Source of the DNA: Ktedonobacter sp. SOSP1-85
GTDB taxonomy: Bacteria > Chloroflexota > Ktedonobacteria > Ktedonobacterales > Ktedonobacteraceae
DNA: 64,000 bases
Direction of reading: 5' to 3'
NCBI RefSeq assembly: GCF_016587415.1
Contig: NZ_BNJI01000001.1
Span: 1,403,501-1,467,500, forward strand
The stretch's first letter is position 1; every line of letters begins with the position of its first letter. Below are positions 24,759 to 34,263 of this stretch, piece after piece. The notes under the pieces were generated by a model. That model worked only from the letters and a program-made list of their open reading frames with translations, was not told the origin of the DNA and made no database searches. Position numbers and translations under genes: made by a program.

Positions 24759-26705
24759 ATGCCACGTTGTCTAAATCCACGTTGCCAGATTGATTATCCA
24801 CCTGGCACGCTACAATGCACCAATCCATTCTGCCAATGCCTGCTGCCTGAAGCCCTGGTAGCGGGTCGTTACCGCATCGAGACGCTCATAGGCATGGGCG
24901 GGATGGGTGTGGTCTACCGTGCCAGCGACACCTTCGAAATGAGTCAGGTCGCGCTCAAGGTCCTCTCGCTCAAAAATAGTATCATGGATCCGCAAACCGC
25001 GATCGAGCGCTTTCGACGCGAGGCGCGCTATGCCCATCAGCTCAAGCACAAAAATATTGTGTCGGTTCATAACTTTGGGCAGGATGGGCCTCTTCTCTAC
25101 CTGGAAATGCCGCTTATCACAGGTGGGACGCTCAAGGCCTTGCTCAAACCCGAGCTTCCCCTGCCGACACAGCAGGCCCTGAGTTACATGGACGACATGG
25201 CTGCTGCCATCGATACAATTCATGCGCATCCGCAGCAGATCGTACACCGCGATATTAAGCCCTCCAATTTACTTATTTCACAGGATGATGGGCATCTCAT
25301 CCTGGCCGACTTTGGCATCGCCCGCGCTATGCAACAGGAGAAACCACTAACACAGCGCGGCCTCTCTTTAGGCACAGAACACTATATCGCGCCCGAGCAG
25401 GATCAGGGCAACGCGGAACCCACCAGCGATATTTATTCGATGGGTGTGGTCGCCTACCAGATATTTACGGGTCTTTTGCCTGTGCAGGCGGTAATCAAGA
25501 CACATGCCACCGAAATTCCCGCGCCCAGCAAACTCAATCAAGCACTGCCACCAGAGGTCGATGCGTGCATTTTGCGCGCCATGGATCTCGATCCACGCAA
25601 GCGCTATCAAAGCGCTGGCGACTTCGCAGCGGCTGTGCGGGCAGCTCTGGCGACAAACACGATCTCCTCAGAGCCGACCATCGCCGATCTCACACTCGTC
25701 TCGCATAGCTCGAACGTGATCACGCGAACCGTTATGCCCGAAAATCCCTGCCCACAGTGCGGGAGGGAGAACCGCAGCAGCTCTCGCTTCTGTCGTCACT
25801 GTGGGCATGGACTGGATGAGACGATGCCCACGCTTGGGGCGCAGTGCGAGGCCAGCTATGAAAGCGATAGGGGGCGCAAGGCCCAGGAGAACGAGGATAT
25901 GCTCCTGCTCCTCCAAGGACTCTGCGTGAATGTACAACCATCACCACACCCCTTCGCCATCTTTGCTATTGCGGATGGTCTTCTCGGACCACAGGGGAAG
26001 CCTGCATTAGGGCATGAAGCCAGTCGACTGGCCGTTGAGACCGTCGCCGATACGCTTGTCCCTTTACTGGCAGATACCACACGCTCGCACTCTCGCGGCA
26101 CACCCATTAATGCTCCACGCACGCCTGGAGACACAGGCGCCACCTTCTCAGGTCAGCGCCAGGCATTACCCATGAGCGAGAAAATTCTGGAGCAATGGCT
26201 TGCCGACGCAGTGCGGCAAGCCAACCGCGTCGTCTACCATTGTAACGCAGACTATGACGCGACGATGGCCACAACCCTGGCGGTAGCCCTGCTCTATAGA
26301 GAGCGACTCTATGTTGCCAACGTGGGCGATAGCCGTGTTTACCATTTTAGCCAGCGACAGGGCTTACAATGTGCGACCCACGACCATACCATCGCCGCCA
26401 ATCTTGTTGATGCTGGATTGCTCCAGGCAGATGAAGTGCGCGCCAGCGCCAAACGCCATCAACACTACCGTACACTGGGCCAAAATGCCATGGTGACAGT
26501 TGACTGTTCTCAGCGCGCCCTGGAACCTGGCGATCTGCTCATTCTGTGCACCGATGGGGTCTGGCATATGCTGCCTGAGAAGCGAATTGAAGACATTTTA
26601 CGTCAACATCCTCGTACCGAAGAGATAGCGCGCCTGCTGGTACAAGAAGCCAATAATGCCGGGGGCGAAGGGAACGCAAGCGCGATTGTCGTGCACGTGC
26701 TCTAA
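24759..26705 (+). CDS. Ser/Thr protein kinase fused to a PP2C-like phosphatase
   Basis: 648 residues. An N-terminal Cys cluster (C4, C9, C20, C25, C27) suggests a zinc ribbon. The kinase domain (about 38-295) has IGMGGMGVVY, Lys67, HRDIKPSN with Asp165 and DFG at 184-186, all intact. A second zinc ribbon follows (CPQCG...CRHCG, near 330-350), then a PP2C domain (about 365-648) with AIADGLLG, TMATTLAVALLY, VANVGDSRVYH and LCTDGVWHM. The usual final metal ligand of PP2C (DN near the end) reads GN, in GGEGNASAIVV. One protein may thus both add and remove phosphate, or the phosphatase half may only bind. It converges on the sensor kinase gene. Confidence 0.9.
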   Translation: MPRCLNPRCQIDYPPGTLQCTNPFCQCLLPEALVAGRYRIETLIGMGGMGVVYRASDTFEMSQVALKVLSLKNSIMDPQTAIERFRREARYAHQLKHKNIVSVHNFGQDGPLLYLEMPLITGGTLKALLKPELPLPTQQALSYMDDMAAAIDTIHAHPQQIVHRDIKPSNLLISQDDGHLILADFGIARAMQQEKPLTQRGLSLGTEHYIAPEQDQGNAEPTSDIYSMGVVAYQIFTGLLPVQAVIKTHATEIPAPSKLNQALPPEVDACILRAMDLDPRKRYQSAGDFAAAVRAALATNTISSEPTIADLTLVSHSSNVITRTVMPENPCPQCGRENRSSSRFCRHCGHGLDETMPTLGAQCEASYESDRGRKAQENEDMLLLLQGLCVNVQPSPHPFAIFAIADGLLGPQGKPALGHEASRLAVETVADTLVPLLADTTRSHSRGTPINAPRTPGDTGATFSGQRQALPMSEKILEQWLADAVRQANRVVYHCNADYDATMATTLAVALLYRERLYVANVGDSRVYHFSQRQGLQCATHDHTIAANLVDAGLLQADEVRASAKRHQHYRTLGQNAMVTVDCSQRALEPGDLLILCTDGVWHMLPEKRIEDILRQHPRTEEIARLLVQEANNAGGEGNASAIVVHVL

Positions 26706-26748
26706 CTGAGAGCCTGCCCGCGCAGAGAGAAGCCTCAGAGAGAAACTT

Positions 26749-28254
26749 CTATAACCCTATCCCGGCAGCCTCTGAGGCCAGCGGGAAGGTGATAATAAAC
26801 AGTGCTCCCTTGCCAGGCTCACTCTCGACCGAGACAGTGCCGTGCTGCAAACGCACCAGCAGTTCCACAATAGAGAGGCCCAGGCCATAACCACCAAGCG
26901 CCTTTGAACGCGCGGGATCGGCGCGATAAAAGCGCTCGAAGATATGTTGCTTCTCTTCAGGTGATATGCCTATGCCTGTGTCCTGAACACGCAACTGTGC
27001 CAGGTCCTCACATATCTCAACCGATACCGTCACCTTTCCACCACTATTTGTATATTTGAGGGCATTGTCAAGCAAGCTCAGAATAATCTGAATCAGGCGC
27101 GCGGCATCGCCCATGACCGTTGCCGCCTGTAGAAGGCCGCTCGCCAGGCTTACCTGGCGTTCCTGGGCCAGGGGTTCCATGCTCTCAATCGCATCAGCCG
27201 CCAGAAAATCCAGGCGCACAGGCTCATAATCGAGTTGCATCTTCTGTTCATCGGCACGCGCCAGGGCCAGGAGATCATTAATAAGCCTTCCCAGGCGCTC
27301 GGTCTCTTCGTTGATGCCCTCCAGGACCATAATATACTCTTCCGTCTTCTCGGAACGAGAGAGCGCGACCTCTGTCATATTACGAATCACGGCCACCGGT
27401 GTGCGCAGTTCATGCGAGGCATCGGCAACAAAGCGACGCTGATGCTCAAAGGCGCGCTCAAGGCGTCCTATCATCTGGTTAAAGAGTAATGCCAGGTCAT
27501 AGACCTCATCTCTGGCTCGGGGTAGAGGCACACGTTTCTGTAGATCCTGGGCATTGATCATACGCGCAGTCCGCGCAAGATGATGAATCGGCCTAAATGC
27601 TCGCGCCGAGAACCAGTAGCTACAGAGGCCGCACACAAGTAATAAGACCGAGCAGATACCGATGAGGATATACAGAACTGTTTGCAGTTGCTCATTCAGG
27701 CTCTCTAACGACTGTCCAACCTGAATAACGCCAATAATCTGGTTCTGCCAGACGAGCATCGTACAGTATACCCGCACCTGCTGACCATCAGCATCATAGA
27801 CAGTTCCACGCCAGGGGATTCCGTGAAGCGGATCATGGACGCTTGCCGTATTTAACGCCAGTCGACGCATATCTGTGGTCGCATAGAGTGTTTGTGCGTG
27901 CTCATCTAGTACGCGCACAAAGAAATCGCCTGGTGAAACGTCTTTCTCCTGTTGAAAAGTACGCTTACTCTGGCCAGGATGCGTATCGATATAGGCAGCG
28001 GTTGCGCCTAACTGCGACATCTGCCCCGCAATATCCGAGGTATCCATGCGTCCTTGTGAGACGATCAAGGCCTGAGCAATTTGTTGTGTTCGCAGGCGCA
28101 ACGCGGTATCAAAATTCGTCTCCAATTGAATTTTGACTATCATATAGAAGGCCGTAGCACACAAAATCACCAGCGTAGCGGAGACGGCAATATACCAGAG
28201 GGTTAATTGTACACGCAGTCCGGGGGGAAAGAGCTGTGGCCGACGCATTCGCAT
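26749..28254 (-). CDS. Two-component sensor histidine kinase
   Basis: 501 residues from ATG 28254, 1 nt after the regulator stop; a longer reading would overlap the regulator gene. First membrane helix at about 15-35, an extracytoplasmic sensor region, second helix near 195-215, HAMP, the phospho-acceptor His in DASHELRTPVAVIRNM, and an HATPase domain with N box (LDNALKYTNSGG), G1 (DTGIGISPEE) and G2 (GGYGLGLSIVELL). The layout matches EnvZ/MtrB-like kinases. Signal unknown. Operon with the OmpR-type regulator. Confidence 0.93.
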   Translation of the reverse strand: MRMRRPQLFPPGLRVQLTLWYIAVSATLVILCATAFYMIVKIQLETNFDTALRLRTQQIAQALIVSQGRMDTSDIAGQMSQLGATAAYIDTHPGQSKRTFQQEKDVSPGDFFVRVLDEHAQTLYATTDMRRLALNTASVHDPLHGIPWRGTVYDADGQQVRVYCTMLVWQNQIIGVIQVGQSLESLNEQLQTVLYILIGICSVLLLVCGLCSYWFSARAFRPIHHLARTARMINAQDLQKRVPLPRARDEVYDLALLFNQMIGRLERAFEHQRRFVADASHELRTPVAVIRNMTEVALSRSEKTEEYIMVLEGINEETERLGRLINDLLALARADEQKMQLDYEPVRLDFLAADAIESMEPLAQERQVSLASGLLQAATVMGDAARLIQIILSLLDNALKYTNSGGKVTVSVEICEDLAQLRVQDTGIGISPEEKQHIFERFYRADPARSKALGGYGLGLSIVELLVRLQHGTVSVESEPGKGALFIITFPLASEAAGIGL

Positions 28255-28255
28255 A

Positions 28256-28930
28256 TTATAAGGGTTCCTTGAGCTGATAACCAGAGCCACGTATCGTCTG
28301 AATGACATTTGGCTCATTCTCATTGCAGAGCTTGCGCCGGAGATAGCGAATATAGACATCAATAACATTGGAGAGGTGTTCGGTGTCGCCATCCCAGACA
28401 TGCTCGACAATCATCGATCTACTCAGCACCTGGTGCGGATGGCGCATAAAAAACTCAAGGAGAGCATACTCTTTGTTTCCCAGGGGAATCAGGCGCTCCG
28501 CGCGTTTAACCTCATGCGTCCTGGTATCAAGCGTAATATCCATAAATTGTAATGTTGCAGATAAGACTGGTCCCCCCCGACGCAGAAGGGCTCGTACACG
28601 CGCCTCAAGCTCGCTAAATGCAAAGGGCTTGGTGAGATAATCATCTGCCCCCAGGTCTAATCCTTTGACACGATGCTCCACCTCGCCCAGCGCGGTTAGC
28701 AACAAAATAGGCATCGTCTTGCCCTGTTCACGCAACTGACGGCAGACTTCAAAGCCACTTAAACCGGGAAGCAGGATATCGAGTATGACCAGGTCATAAG
28801 GAATGGAGGTAGCCATATACACCGCATCTTCGCCATCGGCTAACAAATCGACCGCATGATGGCTACCTTCGAGGCCCTTCTTCAAACTCGGACCCAGACG
28901 GGGATCATCCTCTATAATCAGGATACGCAT
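28256..28930 (-). CDS. OmpR/PhoB-family response regulator
   Basis: 224 residues. The receiver domain (1-115) has the acidic pair in IIEDDPR, phospho-acceptor Asp in DLVILDILLPG and Lys in TKPFAF. The winged-helix DNA-binding domain (130-224) has YALLEFFMRHPHQVLSR and VDVYIRYLRRKL-type helices. It is the first gene of the pair; the downstream kinase starts 1 nt after its stop, indicating translational coupling. Upstream 28931-29096 holds no gene. Confidence 0.94.
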   Translation of the reverse strand: MRILIIEDDPRLGPSLKKGLEGSHHAVDLLADGEDAVYMATSIPYDLVILDILLPGLSGFEVCRQLREQGKTMPILLLTALGEVEHRVKGLDLGADDYLTKPFAFSELEARVRALLRRGGPVLSATLQFMDITLDTRTHEVKRAERLIPLGNKEYALLEFFMRHPHQVLSRSMIVEHVWDGDTEHLSNVIDVYIRYLRRKLCNENEPNVIQTIRGSGYQLKEPL

Positions 28931-29096
28931 AACACCGTACCTCGTACATTGAAAGCCGCATCATGTTGGTTACCTCCACCACGACTCCTGCGGCATAGGT
29001 AGCCAACACGATGTCTACACTATAAACTGGAGACATTAGAACAACATGAAAAACCAGGGGCCTCCTGCCAGAAGTCCCCACTCGGAAAGTCCCGGG

Positions 29097-31232
29097 CTAC
29101 TTTTCTTGCAAGAGCAGCCAGCAACGTAAGAACTCCGCCACGCTCCAGGCCTGGGCCACACACCCGCCCACGACATAGGGTGGTTCTGGTTCAGCCACCT
29201 CACTAATGGTCCCGAGACAATTCTGCCAGAGTTGGTCCAGAGCGGTCAAGAGCAAGGTACGTAACTGATCACGATCCTTGTGCACACGCAAATGCACATC
29301 GATAAAGGGGCCAAGCAACCACTGCCAGACGGTTCCCTGGTGGTATGCGCTATCACGCTGCCAACGATTTCCGCTAAAGTGCTGATGATACGCGGGATCG
29401 GTTGGACTGAGCGAGCGTAGCCCCAAAGGCGTAAGCAAATGCTGCTCAACTTGCTGCAAAATGCTGGCACATTGCCCCCCCGAAAGCAGGTCCCGGCAGA
29501 GGGAGACCGCGAACAACTGATTGGGGCGAAGCGAGGCATCCGTCTGGCCCGCGTTCCCATCAACATCGACCACATCATAGAGATAGCCGCCCTCTGCATA
29601 CCAGAAACGCCTGGCAAAATGCTGTCGCACCAGGGTACGCAATTGACTATAGTGTGAGGCATCCGTCGAGAGGCGCACGGCCCAGGCCTCCATCTTCGTT
29701 AAGGCGGCATACCAGAGCGCGTTTATCTCTACTGGCTTGCCTCGTCGCGGCGTGACGACCCAACCGTCAACCTTCGCGTCCATCCAGGTGAGTTGGACCC
29801 CGTCCGTTCCTCCATGCAGGAGACCATCTGTCGCATCCATCCCAATATTGAAGAGCGTTCCCTGCTCATGGCGAACAATAATCTCTTGCAGTACTGGGAA
29901 AAGCTCCTTGAGGAGTGACCAGTCATCGGTGGCTTGTAGGTACAACCCAAGCGCGTGAAACATCCAGAGAGTGGCATCTATGGTATTGTACTCGGGGTGC
30001 TCGCCTTGATCGGGGAAGCGATTGGGGATCAGGCCCTCATGTGTGTAGGAGGCAAAGGCCTTGAGCAGTCCGCGGGCCTCACTATAGCGACCCGTTGCCA
30101 GCAACAAGCCCGGCAATGAAATCATGCTATCGCGTCCCCAATCCGTAAACCAGGGGTAGCCCGCGATGATCGTCTTGCGATCTGGAGCAAGGCGCAATGG
30201 TTGGCGAGAGGCCTTTGCCTGCGCGTAGTTTGGGCGCGCAACAATAAACTGATCGGCGGCCACAACCAGGCGTGCCAGCACTGGATCACGCTCTTCTAGA
30301 TTATCCATAGTACGCTCAGCCACGGAGAGCAGTTGACGCACACGTCGCTGGTGACGAACCAGCGCCGCCGTGACCAGTTCTTCATGGCGTGGTCCACCCA
30401 GGTCCGAGGGGAGATTCTGTTCAGCACTTAAGACAAAGGTGACACGCATACCCGTCGTAATGGGCATGCGAAAAATTCCTGGCTGATACACATCTTCCTG
30501 ATCCAGCAGACCACGTTCGCTCTCCCGCCGATGCAGCACACGCCAGTACCAGAGGCCCGTGGGGGAGAAAAACGCCGAGGGACCCGCTATCAAGTGATAG
30601 ACTGGCGCCTCATTATAGGCGCGAATACGGCAGCGATTATGCTGGCTATCTACAATAAAATGCCAATCGTCGGACCCTTGCGTCGAAGCGTGATAGTCGC
30701 GCGAGAGGCAGAAAGGCACCAGTGTCAGCGTCAGGTTCTCATCGGCTATCTCATCGCCCGCTCCTTCAAGGGTATACTGAATGTAGGTTGTATTCTGTCC
30801 ATACTCCATCCAGACACGCTTGACCAGCTCCAACTGATCCGTGAGACGATAGCGGAAACAAGGAACATCTCCATCCAGCACCACTTCTTGCAAATACTGA
30901 TACCCTTGAGGATCCACCACCTTGTCGTGATACTCATTAACTCCTAGCTTGAGCACCTCGCCGCCTGGCAAGGTAATCTCTTCATCAACCTTACTTACAA
31001 AAACAGTGCGCGCCACGGGTGGCTGAAGCGCAGCCACCAGCAGACCATGATAGCTGCGGGTTGTTGCGCCACAAATCGAACCAGCTGCGTACCCTCCCAG
31101 GCCATTCGTCACCAACCACTCATGATTAAGCGCCTGCTGCACATCACCACAAATATCGTGCCCAACACGCAGATGCCATGCATCTGGTCCCTGCTGTTGA
31201 GGCTTCTCAACAGACGTATGATCCAGAATCAT
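29097..31232 (-). CDS. Glycogen-debranching-type glucosidase (GDE family)
   Basis: 711 residues. The N-terminal domain (about 25-250) has NEWLVTNGLGGYAAGS-type sequence (EWLVTNGLGGYA), typical of bacterial GDE N-domains. The C-terminal (alpha/alpha)6 domain has FTDWGRDSMISLPGLLLATG, ATLWMFHALGLY and RWQRDSAYHQGTVWQWLLGP, containing the likely acidic catalytic residues. It probably removes alpha-1,6 branches from glycogen-like glucans in the cytoplasm. AAGGAG precedes the ATG. It is a single-gene unit between the two-component pair and a tnpB element. Confidence 0.9.
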   Translation of the reverse strand: MILDHTSVEKPQQQGPDAWHLRVGHDICGDVQQALNHEWLVTNGLGGYAAGSICGATTRSYHGLLVAALQPPVARTVFVSKVDEEITLPGGEVLKLGVNEYHDKVVDPQGYQYLQEVVLDGDVPCFRYRLTDQLELVKRVWMEYGQNTTYIQYTLEGAGDEIADENLTLTLVPFCLSRDYHASTQGSDDWHFIVDSQHNRCRIRAYNEAPVYHLIAGPSAFFSPTGLWYWRVLHRRESERGLLDQEDVYQPGIFRMPITTGMRVTFVLSAEQNLPSDLGGPRHEELVTAALVRHQRRVRQLLSVAERTMDNLEERDPVLARLVVAADQFIVARPNYAQAKASRQPLRLAPDRKTIIAGYPWFTDWGRDSMISLPGLLLATGRYSEARGLLKAFASYTHEGLIPNRFPDQGEHPEYNTIDATLWMFHALGLYLQATDDWSLLKELFPVLQEIIVRHEQGTLFNIGMDATDGLLHGGTDGVQLTWMDAKVDGWVVTPRRGKPVEINALWYAALTKMEAWAVRLSTDASHYSQLRTLVRQHFARRFWYAEGGYLYDVVDVDGNAGQTDASLRPNQLFAVSLCRDLLSGGQCASILQQVEQHLLTPLGLRSLSPTDPAYHQHFSGNRWQRDSAYHQGTVWQWLLGPFIDVHLRVHKDRDQLRTLLLTALDQLWQNCLGTISEVAEPEPPYVVGGCVAQAWSVAEFLRCWLLLQEK

Positions 31233-31455
31233 CAGTCAACGCTCCTTACTTACCTACAAGCGTGTATGTGTATTCTGCTACCGTTCTCATACTCAAAGGT
31301 GAGCGAACCCACCCTTAAGCGGTCAGTTGTTCCTGCTTCATCGTCAGTTGCCAGCGCACGGGAACCTTTGGATCAGCCCTCCCGTTTCGGTCTCACATTG
31401 ACTCCACAGGCGCTTTTACGTCATCGGTCGTAGCCACTACCCAGGACGGCCAGCT

Positions 31456-32751
31456 TTAGGCGTGAAGCTGGCGAAGCATGTCGGTGGCGAACCACGCGAG
31501 ATTCAACGCGGCATTCACGTCGCGGTCCAGGATGAGTTTACAAACCAGGCATTGATAGGTACGATGTTTGAGTGGCATGCGCTTTTTGACCTGCCCACAA
31601 CACGAACACCGTTTGGTGGAAGGAAACCAGCGCGAAGCAATGAACACGTCTCCTCCTGCGGTGGCGACCTTGGTCTTGAGGAACTGCAAGAGTTGTCCCA
31701 TCGCCGCATCAGCCACAGCTCTCGCCAGTTTGTGATTGGCCATCATCCCCAACAGATGGAGGTCTTCGATGCCGATCACTCCAGCGGTCCGTGCCAGTTC
31801 GGTGGTAAACTTGTGCTGGACATCCCGGCGAATATTGGCGATCTTCTGGTGCTCGCGGGCCACCTTCACCCGTTGTTTCTCATAATTTTTGCCGAAAACG
31901 GTTCGGCCCGTCTCCGGGTCTTTCGTTTTCTGCTTCCGTGCAAGGGTTCGTTGCAGCTTGCCGAGCTTCCCCAGATGGTGTTCGAGCGGCTTTTGGTTCT
32001 CAAGTCGTCGCCCATCGGAAACCACAGCAGCCTGCTTGATGCCCACATCCACCCCCACGACAGCCGTGGGAGTGGGAGGGCGCTGTTTCTTGATCTCGAC
32101 CTGAATACTCACATACCAGTGACCTGCTTCACAGGAGACCGTTGCCCTCAGCATTTTGACCGACTCACAGATGACCTGCTTGCGCTGGTTGCGCTTCTTC
32201 GTCGGCTGTGGCGCTTTTCCCTCCTCCACAAAGCGCAGCTTTTCGGCAAGATTAACGGTCCCAAGTTTGCGAAGCAGTTTCCCTCGCCCTTTCTCGATCT
32301 TGCGCTGATCCAGAAGGAAGCGGCCAAGTCCTGGGATTGACATCCAATGACTGCCGAGGGTGAATTTGTCATTGGAAAGGTAAAAGGATTCGTGCGATTT
32401 CCCTTTTTTCTTGTACCTGGGATACTCGGCTCGGCCTGCGAAGAAGTTGTCGTAGGCTTTCTTCAGGTCATCAAAAGCTCCTTCCACCACACATTTCGTC
32501 ACGTCGTAGGTCCACGGATACTCCTGCTCCCGGATCTTGTTGAACTGCTTTTTCAGGGACATCGCGTTGGGGGACGTGAGCGTGCGCTCGGCCTCGGGGA
32601 CCGTTTCCTGTTCCACTTTGTACGCTTGATACTGTTTCTCCCACTGTTCTCTCCCCCAGTTGTAAATGAATCTTCTCGTACCACAGGCACGTTTGAGATA
32701 CTCCACCTGTTCAGGCGTCGGGTTGATCCGTATTTTGTGCGCGTTTTTCAT
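31456..32751 (-). CDS. tnpB: RNA-guided nuclease TnpB (IS605 OrfB)
   Basis: 431 residues. RuvC acids: Asp in VGVDVGIKQ, Glu in GVIGIEDLHL, Asp in LDRDVNAALN; zinc ribbon CSCCGQVKK...CLVCK. The N-terminus (KIRINPTPEQVEYLKRACG) is standard for OrfB. No Y1 transposase accompanies it. All catalytic residues are intact. A 220-nt stretch to the next gene (31233-31455) probably contains its right end, but no clear hairpin was assigned; its left end in 32752-32980 is also undefined. Confidence 0.9.
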   Translation of the reverse strand: MKNAHKIRINPTPEQVEYLKRACGTRRFIYNWGREQWEKQYQAYKVEQETVPEAERTLTSPNAMSLKKQFNKIREQEYPWTYDVTKCVVEGAFDDLKKAYDNFFAGRAEYPRYKKKGKSHESFYLSNDKFTLGSHWMSIPGLGRFLLDQRKIEKGRGKLLRKLGTVNLAEKLRFVEEGKAPQPTKKRNQRKQVICESVKMLRATVSCEAGHWYVSIQVEIKKQRPPTPTAVVGVDVGIKQAAVVSDGRRLENQKPLEHHLGKLGKLQRTLARKQKTKDPETGRTVFGKNYEKQRVKVAREHQKIANIRRDVQHKFTTELARTAGVIGIEDLHLLGMMANHKLARAVADAAMGQLLQFLKTKVATAGGDVFIASRWFPSTKRCSCCGQVKKRMPLKHRTYQCLVCKLILDRDVNAALNLAWFATDMLRQLHA

Positions 32752-32980
32752 CCTTGAGCTCTTTCTCTAAGGCTTTGCGGTAATCACTCAGATATTCATC
32801 TCCCTATGGTATTGATGTATAACGCAAAAGAACAAAAAGCATATAGAAATATATGGCAGGTAATACAAGTTGCTCGAGTAAAGTGAAGATTTTTACATCC
32901 TATGGAAGTTTAGCACGCTCCAAACCACAACGTCCAGCAACATATACCAATATTATGCGGCCTTCATGAAAAAAGAGAAA

Positions 32981-33045
32981 TAGGTTTGGAGTGTGTGTAG
33001 CCCTGGCAGCCACGGGCTGCCAGGGCTACACACACTCCAAACCTA
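32981..33045 (-). terminator. 31-bp perfect hairpin behind the aminotransferase gene
   Basis: Arms of 31 nt, from TAGGTTTGGAGTGTGTGTAG through CCCTGGCAGCC, pair perfectly around the loop ACG. It begins 13 nt past the stop codon and is followed on the minus strand by a T-rich run. Arm length equals that of the hairpin at 2169-2234. Confidence 0.75.
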
Positions 33046-33057
33046 AAAACGCTTGCA

Positions 33058-34227
33058 CTATGAGGAAAAAGCCCGCTGGATGCGCTCCAGGGCCAGTTGG
33101 ATACGCTCCTCGGGGGCGGTCAGCGAGATACGTACATAGCCTTCGCCCGAGGGGCCAAAGTTCGTCCCAGGCGTCAGAAATACACCTGCCTTCTCAAAGA
33201 GCCAGTCTGCAAATTGTTTCGAGGTAAAGCCCTGAGGCACGCTCGCCCAGACATACAGGCCCGCTTGATTGAGTGGGGCGCGCAAACCAAGCGCATTCCA
33301 CCCCTGCACCAGCGCATCGCGACGCCGCTTATAAATGACGTTGCGCTCCAGAATCCAGTCTTCGGGCAGGTTTAACGCTTCAATCGCAGCATACTGGACG
33401 GGACGGAAGATGCCGCTATCCACGTTGCTTTTCAAGCGCGCCACCGCATCTACTAGCGTCGGGTTACCGACCATCATACCTATACGAAATCCAGCCATGT
33501 TATAGGTCTTGCTGAGGGAGTGCAACTCGACCGTGACCTCTTTGGCGCCCGGAATTTCGAGCAGGCTGAGCGGGCGCTCGTGGTTGTCATAATAGACCTC
33601 GGCATAGGCCATATCATGCACAAGCGCCAGGTTATGCTGGCGCGCGAGGGCTACTGCTTGCTCAAAGAATGAACGTGGGGCACTGGCAGCGGTTGGATTA
33701 TTAGGATAGTTCAGCCAGAGCAGCCTGGCCTTCGCCAGGACATCCCCCGGGATACTTTGCAAGTCTGGGAGAAAGCCATTTTCCTCCCGTAGAGGCAGCA
33801 GATATGTCTGCGCGCCGACACTCGCGCTCGCCGAGATATACACAGGATAGTAGGGATCAGGAGCGAGCGCGATATCACCAGCGTTAAGCACACAGGAGGC
33901 GGCATAGACCAGACCCTCTTTCGAGCCGATCAAGGGCATAATCTCCCGCTGGGGTGCTAATTCCACGCCAAAGCGACGCTGGAACCAACTGGCGATGGCC
34001 TCGTGTAGCTCCTGCATACCCCGATACTCGGGATAGCGATGGTTCTCCGCCACACGCATTTCAGCACAAAGGCGCTCGACGACCTGGGGAGGAGCTGGGA
34101 GGTCGGGATCGCCTACCGAGAGATTGACGACATCCACGCCCTGCGCGGTCTTCTCCGCGATACGCCGCTTTGCGTCAGCAAAGTGAAACGGCGGCAAGTT
34201 TTCAATAAGATGAGATAGCTGGACCAA
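33058..34227 (-). CDS. Class I aminotransferase, DapL-like
   Basis: A 389-residue PLP enzyme. The PLP lysine is in SLSKTYNMAGFRIGM; other marks are NLSVGDPDLPAPP, LWLNYPNNPTAA and the C-terminal Arg in GEGYVRISLT. Length and pattern fit LL-diaminopimelate aminotransferase (lysine and cell-wall precursor synthesis) or a related aspartate/alanine aminotransferase; sequence by eye cannot separate these. It is downstream of polA on the same strand with a 36-nt gap, possibly co-transcribed. Confidence 0.85.
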   Translation of the reverse strand: MVQLSHLIENLPPFHFADAKRRIAEKTAQGVDVVNLSVGDPDLPAPPQVVERLCAEMRVAENHRYPEYRGMQELHEAIASWFQRRFGVELAPQREIMPLIGSKEGLVYAASCVLNAGDIALAPDPYYPVYISASASVGAQTYLLPLREENGFLPDLQSIPGDVLAKARLLWLNYPNNPTAASAPRSFFEQAVALARQHNLALVHDMAYAEVYYDNHERPLSLLEIPGAKEVTVELHSLSKTYNMAGFRIGMMVGNPTLVDAVARLKSNVDSGIFRPVQYAAIEALNLPEDWILERNVIYKRRRDALVQGWNALGLRAPLNQAGLYVWASVPQGFTSKQFADWLFEKAGVFLTPGTNFGPSGEGYVRISLTAPEERIQLALERIQRAFSS

Positions 34228-34263
34228 AATGTACTCCTCGTCTGGAATGGATCTTTTCTCTTG

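Noticed and set aside
28255..28410. Longer N-terminus for the sensor kinase
   Set aside because: It would overlap the response regulator gene completely and lacks family sequence; ATG 28254 fits the membrane helix.
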